Positions 10,057 to 20,125 of a stretch of 64,000 nt of DNA are shown one piece after another. Source of the DNA: Moraxella atlantae NBRC 14588. Lineage in GTDB: Bacteria; Pseudomonadota; Gammaproteobacteria; Pseudomonadales; Moraxellaceae. A program made the position numbers and the translations under genes. Numbering within the stretch: the stretch's first letter is position 1; the number at the start of each line of letters is the position of its first letter. The stretch covers positions 19,127 through 83,126 of the forward strand of contig NZ_BCUL01000009.1 of NCBI RefSeq assembly GCF_001591265.1. Direction: 5' to 3'. The notes under the pieces are model-generated. The model made no database searches. It saw only the letters and a list, made by a program, of their open reading frames with translations, and was not told the origin of the DNA.

Positions 10057-10136
10057 GTTAACTGCGTGCTACATGAATTTAGCTTAGCAAACGATTGATC
10101 ATGATGACAGCATCCCACACGCAGGCGAGGTAGGCG

Positions 10137-11072
10137 ATGGCATTGACGTTGTTTAGCCAGCAACCGTTGGCACTGCGTGGTACTGTGATGGCAGTCTTTG
10201 TTGCCATTGTGCTGATGCTGCTTGATAGCAAAAATCCAGAGTGGTTTGCGCCGTTGCGTAGCCTGACCCATGCGGCGATGCAGCCGATTTATCAGCTATC
10301 AAGCTATCCAAGCTTTGTCAGCAGCCGTATGCTCAACGAGACACCAACCAACCCTGATGTGTTGCGCCGCGAAAATCTGCAATTGCGCACCGAGTTGATC
10401 CATGCCAAAGCGCAGCTGCAGCAGTTGGATTATTTAACTGCCGAAAATGCACGCTTACAGGGTATTTTGTCTGCGACCACAGTCGAAAATTACCAGCTGG
10501 TGTTGGCGCAAGTCATCGGTACAGATAGCAATCCTTTGCGCCAAATGTTGGTTATCAACAAAGGCAGCGAAGAGGGCGCGCAAATCGGGCAAACGGTGGT
10601 TGATGAAGACGGTATTTTGGGGCAAGTGACCAATGTGTACGCACATACCAGCCGCGTACTGCTAATTAGCGATGAACAACAGTCGGTTGCTGTGACTGTC
10701 AAGCGCACAGGACAACGCGCGATTGTGTCAGGTCGCGGTAATCCGCAGTATCTGGCACTCGATTATATCTTTAAAGCCGCCGATGTGCGGGTGGGCGATG
10801 AGCTAATATCCTCAGGGCTTGGCGAGCGTATGCCAGCAGGGTTTGCGGTGGGTCGGGTAGCGCGTGTGCAAAGCCAACAAGCAGGCGGCTATGCCGATGT
10901 GCAGGTCAAACCTGCGGCAAACTTTGTCAATACTTCATACGTGCTGTTGTTGCAACCCAAAACCCATCCGCAGGCGCAAGCCAGTGCTATGCCAATCAAT
11001 CCTATCCCATCCAACACCGTGCAGCTGCCCAATGCTGCCACTTCAGCGCCAGCAACGGGCATCAGTCAGTAA
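10137..11072 (+). CDS. mreC: rod shape-determining protein MreC
   Basis: 311 residues. One N-terminal membrane helix (about 18-36), then a coiled coil rich in Leu/Glu/Gln (about 75-105) and the periplasmic beta domain (about 110-270). The motif SRVLLISDEQQSVAV is characteristic. The protein links MreB to the periplasmic elongation machinery. The Pro/Ala/Gln-rich tail after about residue 275 is low complexity. The start ATG at 10137 is preceded by GAGGTAGG. It is followed by mreD after 13 bp. Confidence 0.95.
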   Translation: MALTLFSQQPLALRGTVMAVFVAIVLMLLDSKNPEWFAPLRSLTHAAMQPIYQLSSYPSFVSSRMLNETPTNPDVLRRENLQLRTELIHAKAQLQQLDYLTAENARLQGILSATTVENYQLVLAQVIGTDSNPLRQMLVINKGSEEGAQIGQTVVDEDGILGQVTNVYAHTSRVLLISDEQQSVAVTVKRTGQRAIVSGRGNPQYLALDYIFKAADVRVGDELISSGLGERMPAGFAVGRVARVQSQQAGGYADVQVKPAANFVNTSYVLLLQPKTHPQAQASAMPINPIPSNTVQLPNAATSAPATGISQ

Positions 11073-11085
11073 ACGCGTAACCAAT

Positions 11086-11568
11086 ATGCCCAGATCTGGC
11101 AAAATCAAACCTTGGCAACAGTATGCCGCCATCATTGGTAGTTTGGTGGTTGCCTCTGTACTCAATATTTACCCGTTATCGGTGGCATTGGCGTGGTATC
11201 GCCCCATGTGGCTGGCGGTGGTGCTGGTATTTTGGCTATTAAGCCAGCCGTCACGTGTGGGGATTGAGGCAGCGTTTGGCGTCGGACTGGCAGCAGATTT
11301 GCTGCTAGACAGTGACTTGGGTCAGCAGGCGCTGTGTGCTGTGCTGATGGCATTTTTTGTCAAGTTTATTCAGGCTTATTTGCGCCAACCTTCGGCAGGG
11401 CTGTTGTGGTTGGTAGCGGCGGTAGGTTTGTTGATCTATCAGTTGGCGTTTGTGGTGTTACAGGTGCTTACCCAAGGGGTGTTTTATCCGCAACTATTGA
11501 TCGCGCCACTGGTCAGTGCGTTGATTTATCCACTGATGGTATGGGCACTGGCACGGTTTTCGTATTGA
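11086..11568 (+). CDS. mreD: rod shape-determining protein MreD
   Basis: 160 residues from the ATG at 11086, which follows the mreC stop; the open frame extends further upstream inside mreC, but that part is only an overlap. It is a hydrophobic inner membrane protein with about five predicted helices, for example VASVLNIYPLSVALAW and WLAVVLVFWLL. It completes the MreBCD shape complex and co-operates with the RodA/PBP2 elongasome. Confidence 0.9.
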   Translation: MPRSGKIKPWQQYAAIIGSLVVASVLNIYPLSVALAWYRPMWLAVVLVFWLLSQPSRVGIEAAFGVGLAADLLLDSDLGQQALCAVLMAFFVKFIQAYLRQPSAGLLWLVAAVGLLIYQLAFVVLQVLTQGVFYPQLLIAPLVSALIYPLMVWALARFSY

Positions 11569-11592
11569 TTGAATTTTTTGGCTAATATAACG

Positions 11593-12249
11593 ATGATACA
11601 TAATCTTACCAATCATGTGGTTTTAGCTTCACGCTCACCGCGGCGGCGAGAACTGCTTGAGCAAATCGGCGTGGTTCACGGCAGTGTAGCGGCAGAAATT
11701 AACGAAACGCGCGCACCCGACGAGTCTGCCGTGGCCTATATCGAGCGTATGGTCGGTCAAAAGGCGCAAGCGGCATTCGCTGTGTTGCAAAGTATGCCTG
11801 CAGGTGTGACGCTAGATGGCGTAGATAAGCTAGTCATCACCGCCGATACCATCGGTGTGCTAGCAACTGGGCAGGTTTTACAAAAACCCACCGACTTTGC
11901 CGACGCGTGCGCGATGTGGCAAGCCATGTCGGGCAATACCCATCAAGTGTGGACAGCTGTACAAGTCACCCGTGTGGGCGCGTCTAATGCAAACGCGGCA
12001 ATGCAAATACGTTATCAACAACACGCCATCGTCAAAACTGACGTTGAATTCATCACATTGAATCATGACGACATGGCGGCGTATTGGGCAACAGGCGAGC
12101 CTCAAGACAAAGCAGGCGGCTATGCCATTCAAGGCATAGGCGCGGCATGGGTCAGGGCAATCAATGGCAGTTACACCAATGTGGTCGGTTTGCCGCTGGT
12201 TGAAACGCTTGCCTTATTACGCGCTGCTGATGGATTGATAACGCGTTAG
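11593..12249 (+). CDS. maf: Maf family nucleoside triphosphate pyrophosphatase
   Basis: 218 residues from the ATG at 11593; an upstream TTG at 11569 in the same frame is less likely. The signature ASRSPRRRELLEQIG (about residues 9-23) and the later VITADTIGVL place it in the Maf/HAM1-like family. These enzymes hydrolyse dTTP/UTP or modified nucleotides to monophosphates. The order mreBCD-maf is common in proteobacteria. The Maf stop overlaps the stop of convergent yqeY by two bases, so no terminator separates them. Confidence 0.9.
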   Translation: MIHNLTNHVVLASRSPRRRELLEQIGVVHGSVAAEINETRAPDESAVAYIERMVGQKAQAAFAVLQSMPAGVTLDGVDKLVITADTIGVLATGQVLQKPTDFADACAMWQAMSGNTHQVWTAVQVTRVGASNANAAMQIRYQQHAIVKTDVEFITLNHDDMAAYWATGEPQDKAGGYAIQGIGAAWVRAINGSYTNVVGLPLVETLALLRAADGLITR

Positions 12250-12686
12250 CCCAACCGCGCTTTGACCAATTTTGATAACACCGCAGGATCGGCGCGTCCT
12301 GTGGTTTGGGCTTTTAGGGCATTCATCACGCTGCCCATTTGCTGCATACTTGTTGCGCCTTGCTGAGCAATCTCGGCATCAACCAGTGCGCTTAATTCGT
12401 CTTCACTCAAGGCTTGCGGCAAAAATTCGCTGATGACATCAATTTCAAATTTTTCTTTTTGCGCCAAGTCCTCGCGTCCGTTGTCTTGAAAAATCGCCAA
12501 TGATTCTTGTCGCTGTTTGGTTTGTTTTTGTAGCACCTCAAGCACGCCATGATCATCAAGCGTGATTTGGCGGTCAATTTCAATCTGCTTAATCACCGCT
12601 TGCACATTGCGTAATACTTTAACTTTCTCAAGTTCACGCGCTTTCATCGCGGTTTTGATGGCATCGCTGATTTGGTCTTTTAGCAT
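12246..12686 (-). CDS. yqeY: GatB/YqeY domain-containing protein
   Basis: 146 residues from the ATG at 12686, the usual length; a TTG at 12707 would add seven. The family shares the tail domain of GatB and is thought to bind tRNA or related RNA, but no reaction is established. Typical segments are MLKDQISDAIKTAMKAR and the C-terminal QMGSVMNALKA. It lies just downstream of rpsU on the same strand, the common rpsU-yqeY neighbourhood, but a terminator hairpin lies between them. Confidence 0.9.
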   Translation of the reverse strand: MLKDQISDAIKTAMKARELEKVKVLRNVQAVIKQIEIDRQITLDDHGVLEVLQKQTKQRQESLAIFQDNGREDLAQKEKFEIDVISEFLPQALSEDELSALVDAEIAQQGATSMQQMGSVMNALKAQTTGRADPAVLSKLVKARLG

Positions 12687-12727
12687 GATTATCTCGTTTG
12701 GTTGCAATGATTTGAAAATTTAGCCAC

Positions 12728-12757
12728 AAAAAAAGCCACTTTGACAAGCGGCTTTTT
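12728..12757 (-). terminator. terminator downstream of rpsU
   Basis: Stem AAAAAGCC / GGCTTTTT with an inner GCTTG/CAAAGT pairing, followed on the minus strand by a T-run. It lies between rpsU and yqeY and may be a partial (attenuating) terminator. Confidence 0.7.
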
Positions 12758-12819
12758 GCAAGTTTGTACAGGTTTAGGAATTTAGACAGCCTAAATTGCC
12801 AAACTTCATCACCATCAGC

Positions 12820-13035
12820 TTAGTAAAGACGCGTGGTGCGTACCGCTTCACGAGAGAGTTTTTTCTTGTAACGCTTTACCGCAGCGGCTTTTTTGCGCTT
12901 ACGCTCTTGTGTGGGTTTTTCGTAAAATTCGTGTTTACGCACGTCGGCTAGGATACCTGCTTTTTCGCACGCACGCTTAAAACGACGGATAGCGATATCC
13001 ACAGGTTCGTTTTCTTTGACCTTTACTGCTGGCAT
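12820..13035 (-). CDS. rpsU: 30S ribosomal protein S21
   Basis: 71 residues from the ATG at 13035, preceded by AAAGGAG; the frame opens further upstream, but that part is not S21. The start [19 protein letters not shown] and the basic tail [16 protein letters not shown] are diagnostic. S21 helps base-pair the anti-Shine-Dalgarno with mRNA during initiation. Confidence 0.97.
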   Translation of the reverse strand: MPAVKVKENEPVDIAIRRFKRACEKAGILADVRKHEFYEKPTQERKRKKAAAVKRYKKKLSREAVRTTRLY

Positions 13036-13403
13036 GAAGACTCCTTTAAGTCTGGTTAAATGAGCAAGGAACATTGGGCTGGCTGTATCGGAGGTTATTA
13101 GCAAAATGCGCTCAAATTTTGCATCAGCTCAGACCAGAATCGGGTTAAAAATCGTCTAAAAAATAGGCATGAATTTTATAAAATCCAACAAGTTAAGTCA
13201 AGCTAAATTTGGCATAAATCACGCAAAAATTTATCCAACCGATGGCCGATGCCGATAGATTTTCTCCCATCGACTGCGCAAGCATGCTAAAATACCTTAT
13301 AGCCAGTAATGTTTTGCCACCCGTTTTAACGCAAGCGTGATAAAATGGTAACTGAGCAAATCAGCCGACAAAACGTGTGATGATTGAAGTTTGAGGAAGC
13401 CAA

Positions 13404-13985
13404 ATGACGAATAGCAAATTTTTGCCCTTGGTGGCATTGGGACTGGCGGGTGCGCTCAGCCTAAGCGCGTGTAGCAAGCACGAAGAAGCTGAATACCGCC
13501 CCACTGAAGAAATCGCCGCTGAGCAAGGCGAATTGGCGCGTGCCAACAATCCACCACCTGCTGCGTCTGAGCCTGCCACCCCTGCCGCACAGTTTGGTGC
13601 GTCAGCGACTGCCAACACTGCTACCGCGTCTGCCAGCAGCACAGCAAGCAGCGATAGCAAAACCGTGAGCGCAAGTGCAGGCAGCGCGACAGCCACAGGC
13701 AATGTAACCGCCAGTGCGGATCATGAAGCAGGCGAAAAACTGTTCAACAGCGTGTGTAAAACCTGTCACGAGCCAGGTCTGATGGGCGCGCCAAAGGTCA
13801 GCGACAAAGCTGAATGGCAAGCACGCCTACAAAAAGGCAAAGATACCTTGTATGACCACGCTATCCACGGCTTTCAAGGCAAAAACGGCGCGATGCCGCC
13901 ACGCGGTGGTAGCAATGCCTCTGACGACGAGGTCAAAGCTGCGGTCAATTATATGCTTACCAAATCAGGCGCAGCAAACTCTTAA
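13404..13985 (+). CDS. c-type cytochrome, c5-like lipoprotein
   Basis: 193 residues. The signal peptide ends in a lipobox (LSLSAC, Cys about 23), so it is probably anchored to a periplasm-facing membrane. A Ala/Ser/Thr-rich linker (about 45-105) leads to one haem domain (about 108-190). That domain has CKTCH for covalent haem and a Met in GAMPPRGG as the likely axial ligand, the layout of cytochrome c5. Role: small electron carrier, partner unknown. A mini-element is inserted 22 bp after its stop, so any native terminator is displaced. Confidence 0.85.
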   Translation: MTNSKFLPLVALGLAGALSLSACSKHEEAEYRPTEEIAAEQGELARANNPPPAASEPATPAAQFGASATANTATASASSTASSDSKTVSASAGSATATGNVTASADHEAGEKLFNSVCKTCHEPGLMGAPKVSDKAEWQARLQKGKDTLYDHAIHGFQGKNGAMPPRGGSNASDDEVKAAVNYMLTKSGAANS

Positions 13986-14061
13986 ACGCGCCGATCTTAT
14001 TTTCTTATTTTATCATTCGTTGCCGTAAAACCACCGACTTCAGGCGGTGGATATAAGGCAA

Positions 14062-14090
14062 TTGTTAAATGCGATGAGTTTTGCTATACT
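14062..14090 (+). promoter_or_regulatory. strong promoter inside mini-element A
   Basis: TTGTTA (14062-14067) and TATACT (14085-14090) with 17-base spacing and a TGC extended -10. It points toward the structured region and the right end. Confidence 0.7.
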
Positions 14091-14096
14091 CATCTC

Positions 14097-14354
14097 ACTA
14101 TATTCAATGTCTTACATTCCACAGTTAAGTTAAGACTAAATTGCGAGTACGCAGTAACTTAACTGGTAAGACGTTTCCAAACACACACTTAAGCTAATTC
14201 GTGTCTATGACAATCCTAACGGTAGGATTAGCTTAAAATAAGAACCTAAGATGTACGGTGTGTCGTACGGGCGGTTGCCATTGTCTTAGGTTTGCGGTGG
14301 GGCTTCACCGTCTTGCAGAAGGAATCCCCTCACTTTAGGGAGGGGAGGAAGTCA
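14097..14354 (+). ncRNA. predicted structured RNA, orphan omega-RNA-like (A)
   Basis: From the promoter a transcript of about 260 nt would reach the right end and continue into flanking DNA. Stems seen: GTCTTAC 14109/GTAAGAC 14166 stacked on CAGTTAAGTT 14122/AACTTAACTG 14156; TTAAGCTAAT 14189/ATTAGCTTAA 14227; AACCTAAGA 14243/TCTTAGGTT 14284 with GTACG/CGTAC inside; CGGTG 14295/CACCG 14306; TCCCCT 14325/AGGGGA 14341. The last two belong to the part shared with tnpB 3' ends. This fits a TnpB guide RNA with the guide taken from beyond 14355. A HEARO-type RNA is an alternative. Confidence 0.55.
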
Positions 14355-14828
14355 ATCACAATACGCGCGGCTATCGGTGGGCGGTAAAATTTTGACCGTC
14401 ATGCGATAGCCTGCCACACCACCATGCGTTGCCATCAAGTTACGCGCAACACGTAGCTGATAACGCCCTGTCGTTGGCAAACAGCCTTGATAGATCCGTG
14501 TGCCTTTGCCGCCCTCATAGCTACCATCGGGTGCGATGACCTCACCAACATTGGCAAATTCAGGCGTGTCGGGACGTGGGGCAAGCGTCATGGTCATGTA
14601 TTGCCCACGTTTAGCATACAAATGGTAACGCTGTTCGGTTTGGCGCGGTGCCAATTTGCCTGTATAAGTCGCAGCGATTTGTCCTTTACCAAATTCAATC
14701 GGTTTACTGGCAGCTGTTGCCAAACTGGCAAGACTTGCCAAGCATGTTAGGGTTAATAGTTGCTTGAGCGTTTTGGCGTGTGTGACTGACGCATACGCGG
14801 TCAATTTTTTCATAAGTGTGGTTAGCAT
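14352..14828 (-). CDS. secreted protein of unknown function, 3' end altered by mini-element A
   Basis: 158 residues. The start ATG at 14828 has AAGG 8 bases upstream. A signal peptide with a hydrophobic core (about residues 22-38) ends near ATAASKP. The mature part is beta-rich and contains TRIYQGCLPTTGRYQLRVARN and YRMTVKILPP. That resembles pre-peptidase C-terminal (PPC-like) beta-sandwiches, but I do not recognise the family firmly. Its stop codon (TGA on the minus strand, 14352-14354) is formed by the last bases of mini-element A, so the native C-terminus was cut or replaced. Confidence 0.7.
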   Translation of the reverse strand: MLTTLMKKLTAYASVTHAKTLKQLLTLTCLASLASLATAASKPIEFGKGQIAATYTGKLAPRQTEQRYHLYAKRGQYMTMTLAPRPDTPEFANVGEVIAPDGSYEGGKGTRIYQGCLPTTGRYQLRVARNLMATHGGVAGYRMTVKILPPTDSRAYCD

Positions 14829-15279
14829 GATTTCTACCTTGATCAGTTTTTCGTTTTAGCGTTTTTACCCGTATCGCTTTTGAATGGTAGCACCACCTTG
14901 TGACAGCGGTGTGCCATACCGTGTAGCAAAATACCGTTTAATAAGATACAGTTTAACAAAGTCGTAAGGGCTGCTGTGGGGGTTTTTGCTAGGGCTTAAG
15001 CGAGACGTGTTAGCCATCAAATAGTCGATTTAGCAATACCATGCGTATCGATTAAGGTGACTTTACAGTCATGCACATCTGTTATCAACTTGCCTAATTT
15101 TAAGCAAAACATAGTAAACTAAACTTGCATAAACTGGTTCAACGGTTTATTTTTGCGTGCGTTTTTTGTGCCAACATGCAGGTGGTGCAGCCAAACCGCG
15201 CACTGCCAATAACCAAAACGTGATTAATCTGGATGTTATCACCCCGATTTATAAACCCAAAAAACCCAAGGAGTTTACG
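14829..15279. other. intergenic region upstream of fadB
   Basis: 451 bp, AT-rich, between divergent genes. A frame open from 15157 joins fadB, but the region lacks a ribosome site and resembles no FadB N-terminus, so I treat it as leader. No RNA gene seen. A fatty-acid-responsive operator would be expected, but I cannot name one. Confidence 0.4.
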
Positions 15280-17436
15280 ATGATTTATCAAGGGAATAGT
15301 ATCACCGTGGCGTTGCTTGATGATGGCATTGCCAAATTAGAATTCAATAATCAAAACGAAAGCGTCAATAAATTTGACCAAGCCACGCTCAAGGAATTCG
15401 CCGATGCGGTGAGCGCGCTTGAAGGCAATCAAGACGTGAAAGGTTTGATCGTCACATCGGGCAAAAAGGTGTTTATCGCAGGGGCGGATATCACCGAGTT
15501 TGTCGCCAACTTCAAACAACCCGAACAAGACATTGCCAAGTGGGTGCTTGAAATCAACAAAGTCTTTAACCGTTTTGAGGATTTGCCATATCCCAAAGTT
15601 GCTGCCATCAATGGCGCGGCAATGGGCGGTGGTACCGAGATGACACTGGTGTGCGACTATCGCGTGATGGCAGACACAGCAAGCATCGGTTTGCCTGAAG
15701 TCAAATTGGGGATCTTCCCAGGGTTTGGTGGTTCGGTGCGTTTGCCACGTTTGATCGGTATTGATAATGCGCTAGAGATCATCGCCACAGGTGACGCGCA
15801 AAAACCTGAAGCTGCGCTCAAAGTTGGCATGGTCGATGCGGTAGTACCTGCCGATCAACTTGAAGCCTCAGCGATTGATTTGGTTAAAAAATGTATCGCA
15901 GGCGATCTAAACTGGCAAGCGCGCCATCAAGAAAAACTTGAGCCAGTCAAATTGCCACCGCTTGAGCAAATGATGGCGTTTAACTCCGCCAAAGGTGTGT
16001 TGTTTAGCAAAGCCAACCCCAAGCAGTACCCTGCGCCAAAAATCGCGTTAGAAGCCATTGAAAAACACGTCAATTTGCCGCGCGATAAAGCATTGGAAAT
16101 CGAAGCGACTAACTTTGCCAAAGCCGCCAAAACCCCACAAGCCGAAAGCTTGGTGGGCTTGTTCTTAAATGACCAAGCCGTCAAGAAAATGGCGAAAAAA
16201 TACAGCAAAGACGCGCATGACATCAACAAAGCTGCCGTATTGGGCGCAGGTATTATGGGCGGCGGTATTGCCTACCAAGCGGCATCCAAAGGCTTGCCAA
16301 TTTTGATGAAAGATATCAAGTCCGAGCAGCTTGATTTGGGCATGGGTGAGGCAGGTAAACTGCTTAACAAGAGCCTTGAGCGCGGCAAAATCGACGGCAC
16401 CAAATTGGCGCAAACCTTGTCACGCATTCACCCAACGCTCAACTACAGCGATTTTGGCGATGTCGATATCGTGATTGAGGCGGTGGTAGAAAATCCAAAA
16501 GTCAAACATGCGGTGCTCAAAGAAGTCGAAGGCTTGGTCAAAGAAAACTGCATTTTGGCATCTAATACTTCAACCATTTCAATCAGCTACTTGGCAAGTG
16601 TGCTTGAGCGTCCCGAAAACTTTGTCGGTATGCACTTTTTTAACCCCGTGCACCGTATGCCGTTGGTCGAGGTGATTCGCGGCGAAAAATCGTCTGAACA
16701 AGCCATTGCCACCACGGTCGCGCTGGCAGAAAAAATGGGTAAAGTACCTGTGGTGGTGAATGACTGCCCTGGTTTTTTGGTCAATCGCGTGTTATTCCCG
16801 TACTTTGGCGCGTTTGACTTGCTGCTCAAAGAAGGTGCGTCATTCACCCACATTGATAAGGTCATGGAGCAGTTCGGCTGGCCGATGGGTCCTGCCTATT
16901 TGATTGACGTGGTCGGCTTAGACACAGGCGTGCACGGTGCAGAAGTCATGGCGGAGGGCTTCCCAGATCGCATGAAGCCAAACTATAAAGGCAGCATCCA
17001 AACCTTGTTTGAAGCCAACCGCTTGGGGCAAAAAAATGGCGTGGGTTTCTACAAATATGAAGCCGACAAAAAAGGCAAACCCACCAAAGTAGCCGACCCC
17101 GCTACCTTGGATGTCATCAAACCTGTTGTTGCCGAAAGCCGTGAGTTTAGCGACCAAGAAATCATTGATCGCATGATGCTAGCATTGTGCAACGAAACAG
17201 TACGCTGCCTAGAAGATAACATCGTTGCTACCCCTGCTGAGGCAGACATGGCAATGATTATGGGCATTGGTTTCCCCCCATTCCGTGGTGGCCCTTGCCG
17301 CTACATCGACCAAGTGGGCTTAGACAATTACCTTGCCTTATGTGATAAATATGCACACCTTGGCAAAGCCTATGAAGCGCCACAACTGATTCGCGACATG
17401 GCAGCGCAAGGCAAGACCTTTTACCCACACGCTTAA
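15280..17436 (+). CDS. fadB: fatty acid oxidation complex subunit alpha FadB
   Basis: 718 residues from the ATG at 15280, preceded by AAGGAG. The N-terminal enoyl-CoA hydratase/isomerase domain (about 1-190) carries [15 protein letters not shown], the oxyanion region, and [15 protein letters not shown]. The L-3-hydroxyacyl-CoA dehydrogenase domain (about 310-600) starts with the NAD site [16 protein letters not shown] and has [17 protein letters not shown]. The C-terminal domain follows. With FadA it performs the last three steps of beta-oxidation. fadA follows after 31 bp, so the two form an operon. Confidence 0.97.
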   Translation: MIYQGNSITVALLDDGIAKLEFNNQNESVNKFDQATLKEFADAVSALEGNQDVKGLIVTSGKKVFIAGADITEFVANFKQPEQDIAKWVLEINKVFNRFEDLPYPKVAAINGAAMGGGTEMTLVCDYRVMADTASIGLPEVKLGIFPGFGGSVRLPRLIGIDNALEIIATGDAQKPEAALKVGMVDAVVPADQLEASAIDLVKKCIAGDLNWQARHQEKLEPVKLPPLEQMMAFNSAKGVLFSKANPKQYPAPKIALEAIEKHVNLPRDKALEIEATNFAKAAKTPQAESLVGLFLNDQAVKKMAKKYSKDAHDINKAAVLGAGIMGGGIAYQAASKGLPILMKDIKSEQLDLGMGEAGKLLNKSLERGKIDGTKLAQTLSRIHPTLNYSDFGDVDIVIEAVVENPKVKHAVLKEVEGLVKENCILASNTSTISISYLASVLERPENFVGMHFFNPVHRMPLVEVIRGEKSSEQAIATTVALAEKMGKVPVVVNDCPGFLVNRVLFPYFGAFDLLLKEGASFTHIDKVMEQFGWPMGPAYLIDVVGLDTGVHGAEVMAEGFPDRMKPNYKGSIQTLFEANRLGQKNGVGFYKYEADKKGKPTKVADPATLDVIKPVVAESREFSDQEIIDRMMLALCNETVRCLEDNIVATPAEADMAMIMGIGFPPFRGGPCRYIDQVGLDNYLALCDKYAHLGKAYEAPQLIRDMAAQGKTFYPHA

Positions 17437-17443
17437 TGGATAA

Positions 17444-18640
<1,197 letters not shown>

Positions 18641-18676
18641 TAAATTTTAAACCTGATTTCAAATTATTTAAAATTT

Positions 18677-18705
18677 AAAAATCTCCACTGTGTTGGGGAT
18701 TTTTT
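18677..18705 (+). terminator. terminator of fadBA
   Basis: Stem AAAAATCTCC / GGGGATTTTT (one T-G pair) followed by a T-run, 37 bp after fadA. Confidence 0.8.
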
Positions 18706-18805
18706 ATTTTCACTTAACCGTATCTGTGGCGATAACTATTTTAAACTTGAGTTTTTGGGTCATAAAACGCTATAGTAAGCCATCTTTAGCAAGCAACGGT
18801 GGGCT

Positions 18806-20125
18806 GTGTCGTTATTTCAACAAATCGTCGTCATGCTGATGCTGATTGTGTCGGCAGGGTTTTTGGCGATGTCCGAGATTGCGTTGGCAGGTGCGCGCAA
18901 AATTAAACTCAAATTGATAGCCGAAGGCGGTGACAGCCGCGCGCTGGACGTATTGGCATTGCAAGAAAATTCTGCCGACTTCTTGGCGACCTCACAAATC
19001 GGACTCAATGCCATTGCAATTTTGGGCGGTATTTTAGGTGAGGGCGCGTTTCGTCCATATTTTGCCGCGCTGCTCACACCTTGGCTTGACCCAAAACTGC
19101 TTGACACCGTGGCGTTTATATTGTCATTTACACTGGTGACGCTGGCGTTTATTTTATTTGCCGATCTGATCCCTAAGCGATTGGCAATGGTTGCGCCTGA
19201 GCGCATCGCGTTGGCGGTTATCAAGCCTGTGCGTTGGGTGGTGTTGGTATGTAAGCCGCTAGCATGGCTGCTCAATCGTATGTCTGAGCTCATTTTTCGG
19301 ATTTTTAAAATTGATACCACGCGCGATGATAACATCACCTTTGATGATATTTCCGCCGTTGTCGATGCAGGCGCGCAAGCAGGTGTGCTGCTCAAACAAG
19401 AACATCATTTCATCGAAAACGTATTTGAGCTTGAAGAGCGCAACGTGCCATCCAGTATGACTACGCGTGAAAACGTGGTATATTTTACCTTGCGCGAAAC
19501 TGCCGAGAGCATTCGGCAGAAAATCGCGGAATTTCCGTATTCTAAATTTTTGGTGTGCAACCAAGAAATTGATCAAGTCATTGGCTATGTGGATACCAAA
19601 GATATTTTGGTTAAACTGCTCAATAACAACGCCAATATTTTGCTGAATGAAACCACAATTCGCACTGTGCTGATTGTGCCCGATACCTTGACGCTGTCAG
19701 AACTGTTAGACCGCTTTCGCGCGACCAAAGAAAAATTTGCTGTCGTGATGAACGAGTATGCACTGGTGGTTGGGGTGATTACGCTGTCAGATATCATGAT
19801 GACGGTGATGGGCGATTGGGTCGCGCCGATTGAAAGTGAACAGCAAATCATCCAACGTGATGAGCATTCTTGGCTGATTGATGGCATCACACCGATTGAA
19901 AACGTCATGCATACGTTGGGTATTGATGAATTTCCCGATTGGGACAATTATGAAACGTTGGCAGGATTTATGATGTATAAGCTGCGTAAAATTCCGCGCC
20001 CTGCCGATTCGGTGGAGTATGAGGGGTTTAAGTTTGAAGTGGTTGATATTGACCATCACAAAATTGACCAGTTGCTGGTTACGCGCTTGGTGCCGCTAGA
20101 GGGGCTAGGGCAGGTGTATGAGTAG
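18806..20125 (+). CDS. DUF21/CBS-domain membrane protein (hemolysin/CorC family)
   Basis: 439 residues, starting with GTG at 18806. The N-terminal DUF21 (CNNM transmembrane) domain, about residues 1-190, has three to four helices. A CBS pair follows (about 210-335), and the C-terminal CorC_HlyC transporter-associated domain ends the protein (about 350-430, with DGITPIENVMHTLGID). Members such as E. coli YtfL/YfjD affect cation (Mg, cadaverine) homeostasis; the substrate here is unknown. It overlaps the start of metR by eight bases, so the two are probably co-transcribed. Confidence 0.85.
   Translation: MSLFQQIVVMLMLIVSAGFLAMSEIALAGARKIKLKLIAEGGDSRALDVLALQENSADFLATSQIGLNAIAILGGILGEGAFRPYFAALLTPWLDPKLLDTVAFILSFTLVTLAFILFADLIPKRLAMVAPERIALAVIKPVRWVVLVCKPLAWLLNRMSELIFRIFKIDTTRDDNITFDDISAVVDAGAQAGVLLKQEHHFIENVFELEERNVPSSMTTRENVVYFTLRETAESIRQKIAEFPYSKFLVCNQEIDQVIGYVDTKDILVKLLNNNANILLNETTIRTVLIVPDTLTLSELLDRFRATKEKFAVVMNEYALVVGVITLSDIMMTVMGDWVAPIESEQQIIQRDEHSWLIDGITPIENVMHTLGIDEFPDWDNYETLAGFMMYKLRKIPRPADSVEYEGFKFEVVDIDHHKIDQLLVTRLVPLEGLGQVYE

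Larger units (their letters stand above)
14008..14355 (+). mobile_element. non-autonomous IS200/IS605-type mini-element A
   Basis: 348 bp with no protein frame. The left end TTGCC...CCACCGacttcaggCGGTGG...GGCAA and the right end (about 14294-14354) match the two tnpB elements in this window. TTTTATC precedes and TCAA ends it, as in the other copies. The interior (about 14062-14293) has no counterpart in the tnpB copies. It is identical to mini-element B except for a small patch in the left-end hairpin. It would need a TnpA from elsewhere to move. Confidence 0.85.

Noticed and set aside
14008..14355. CRISPR array
   Set aside because: The repeated material is two dispersed copies of a 347-348 bp element, not short repeats with spacers; no array was seen anywhere in the window.
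14008..14355. Group II intron or retron as explanation for the structured RNA in the mini-elements
   Set aside because: No reverse transcriptase, no domain V-like motif seen, and both ends are clearly IS200/IS605-type shared with tnpB elements.
15157..15279. 41-codon N-terminal extension of FadB
   Set aside because: The ATG at 15280 has AAGGAG at good spacing and begins the conserved hydratase domain.
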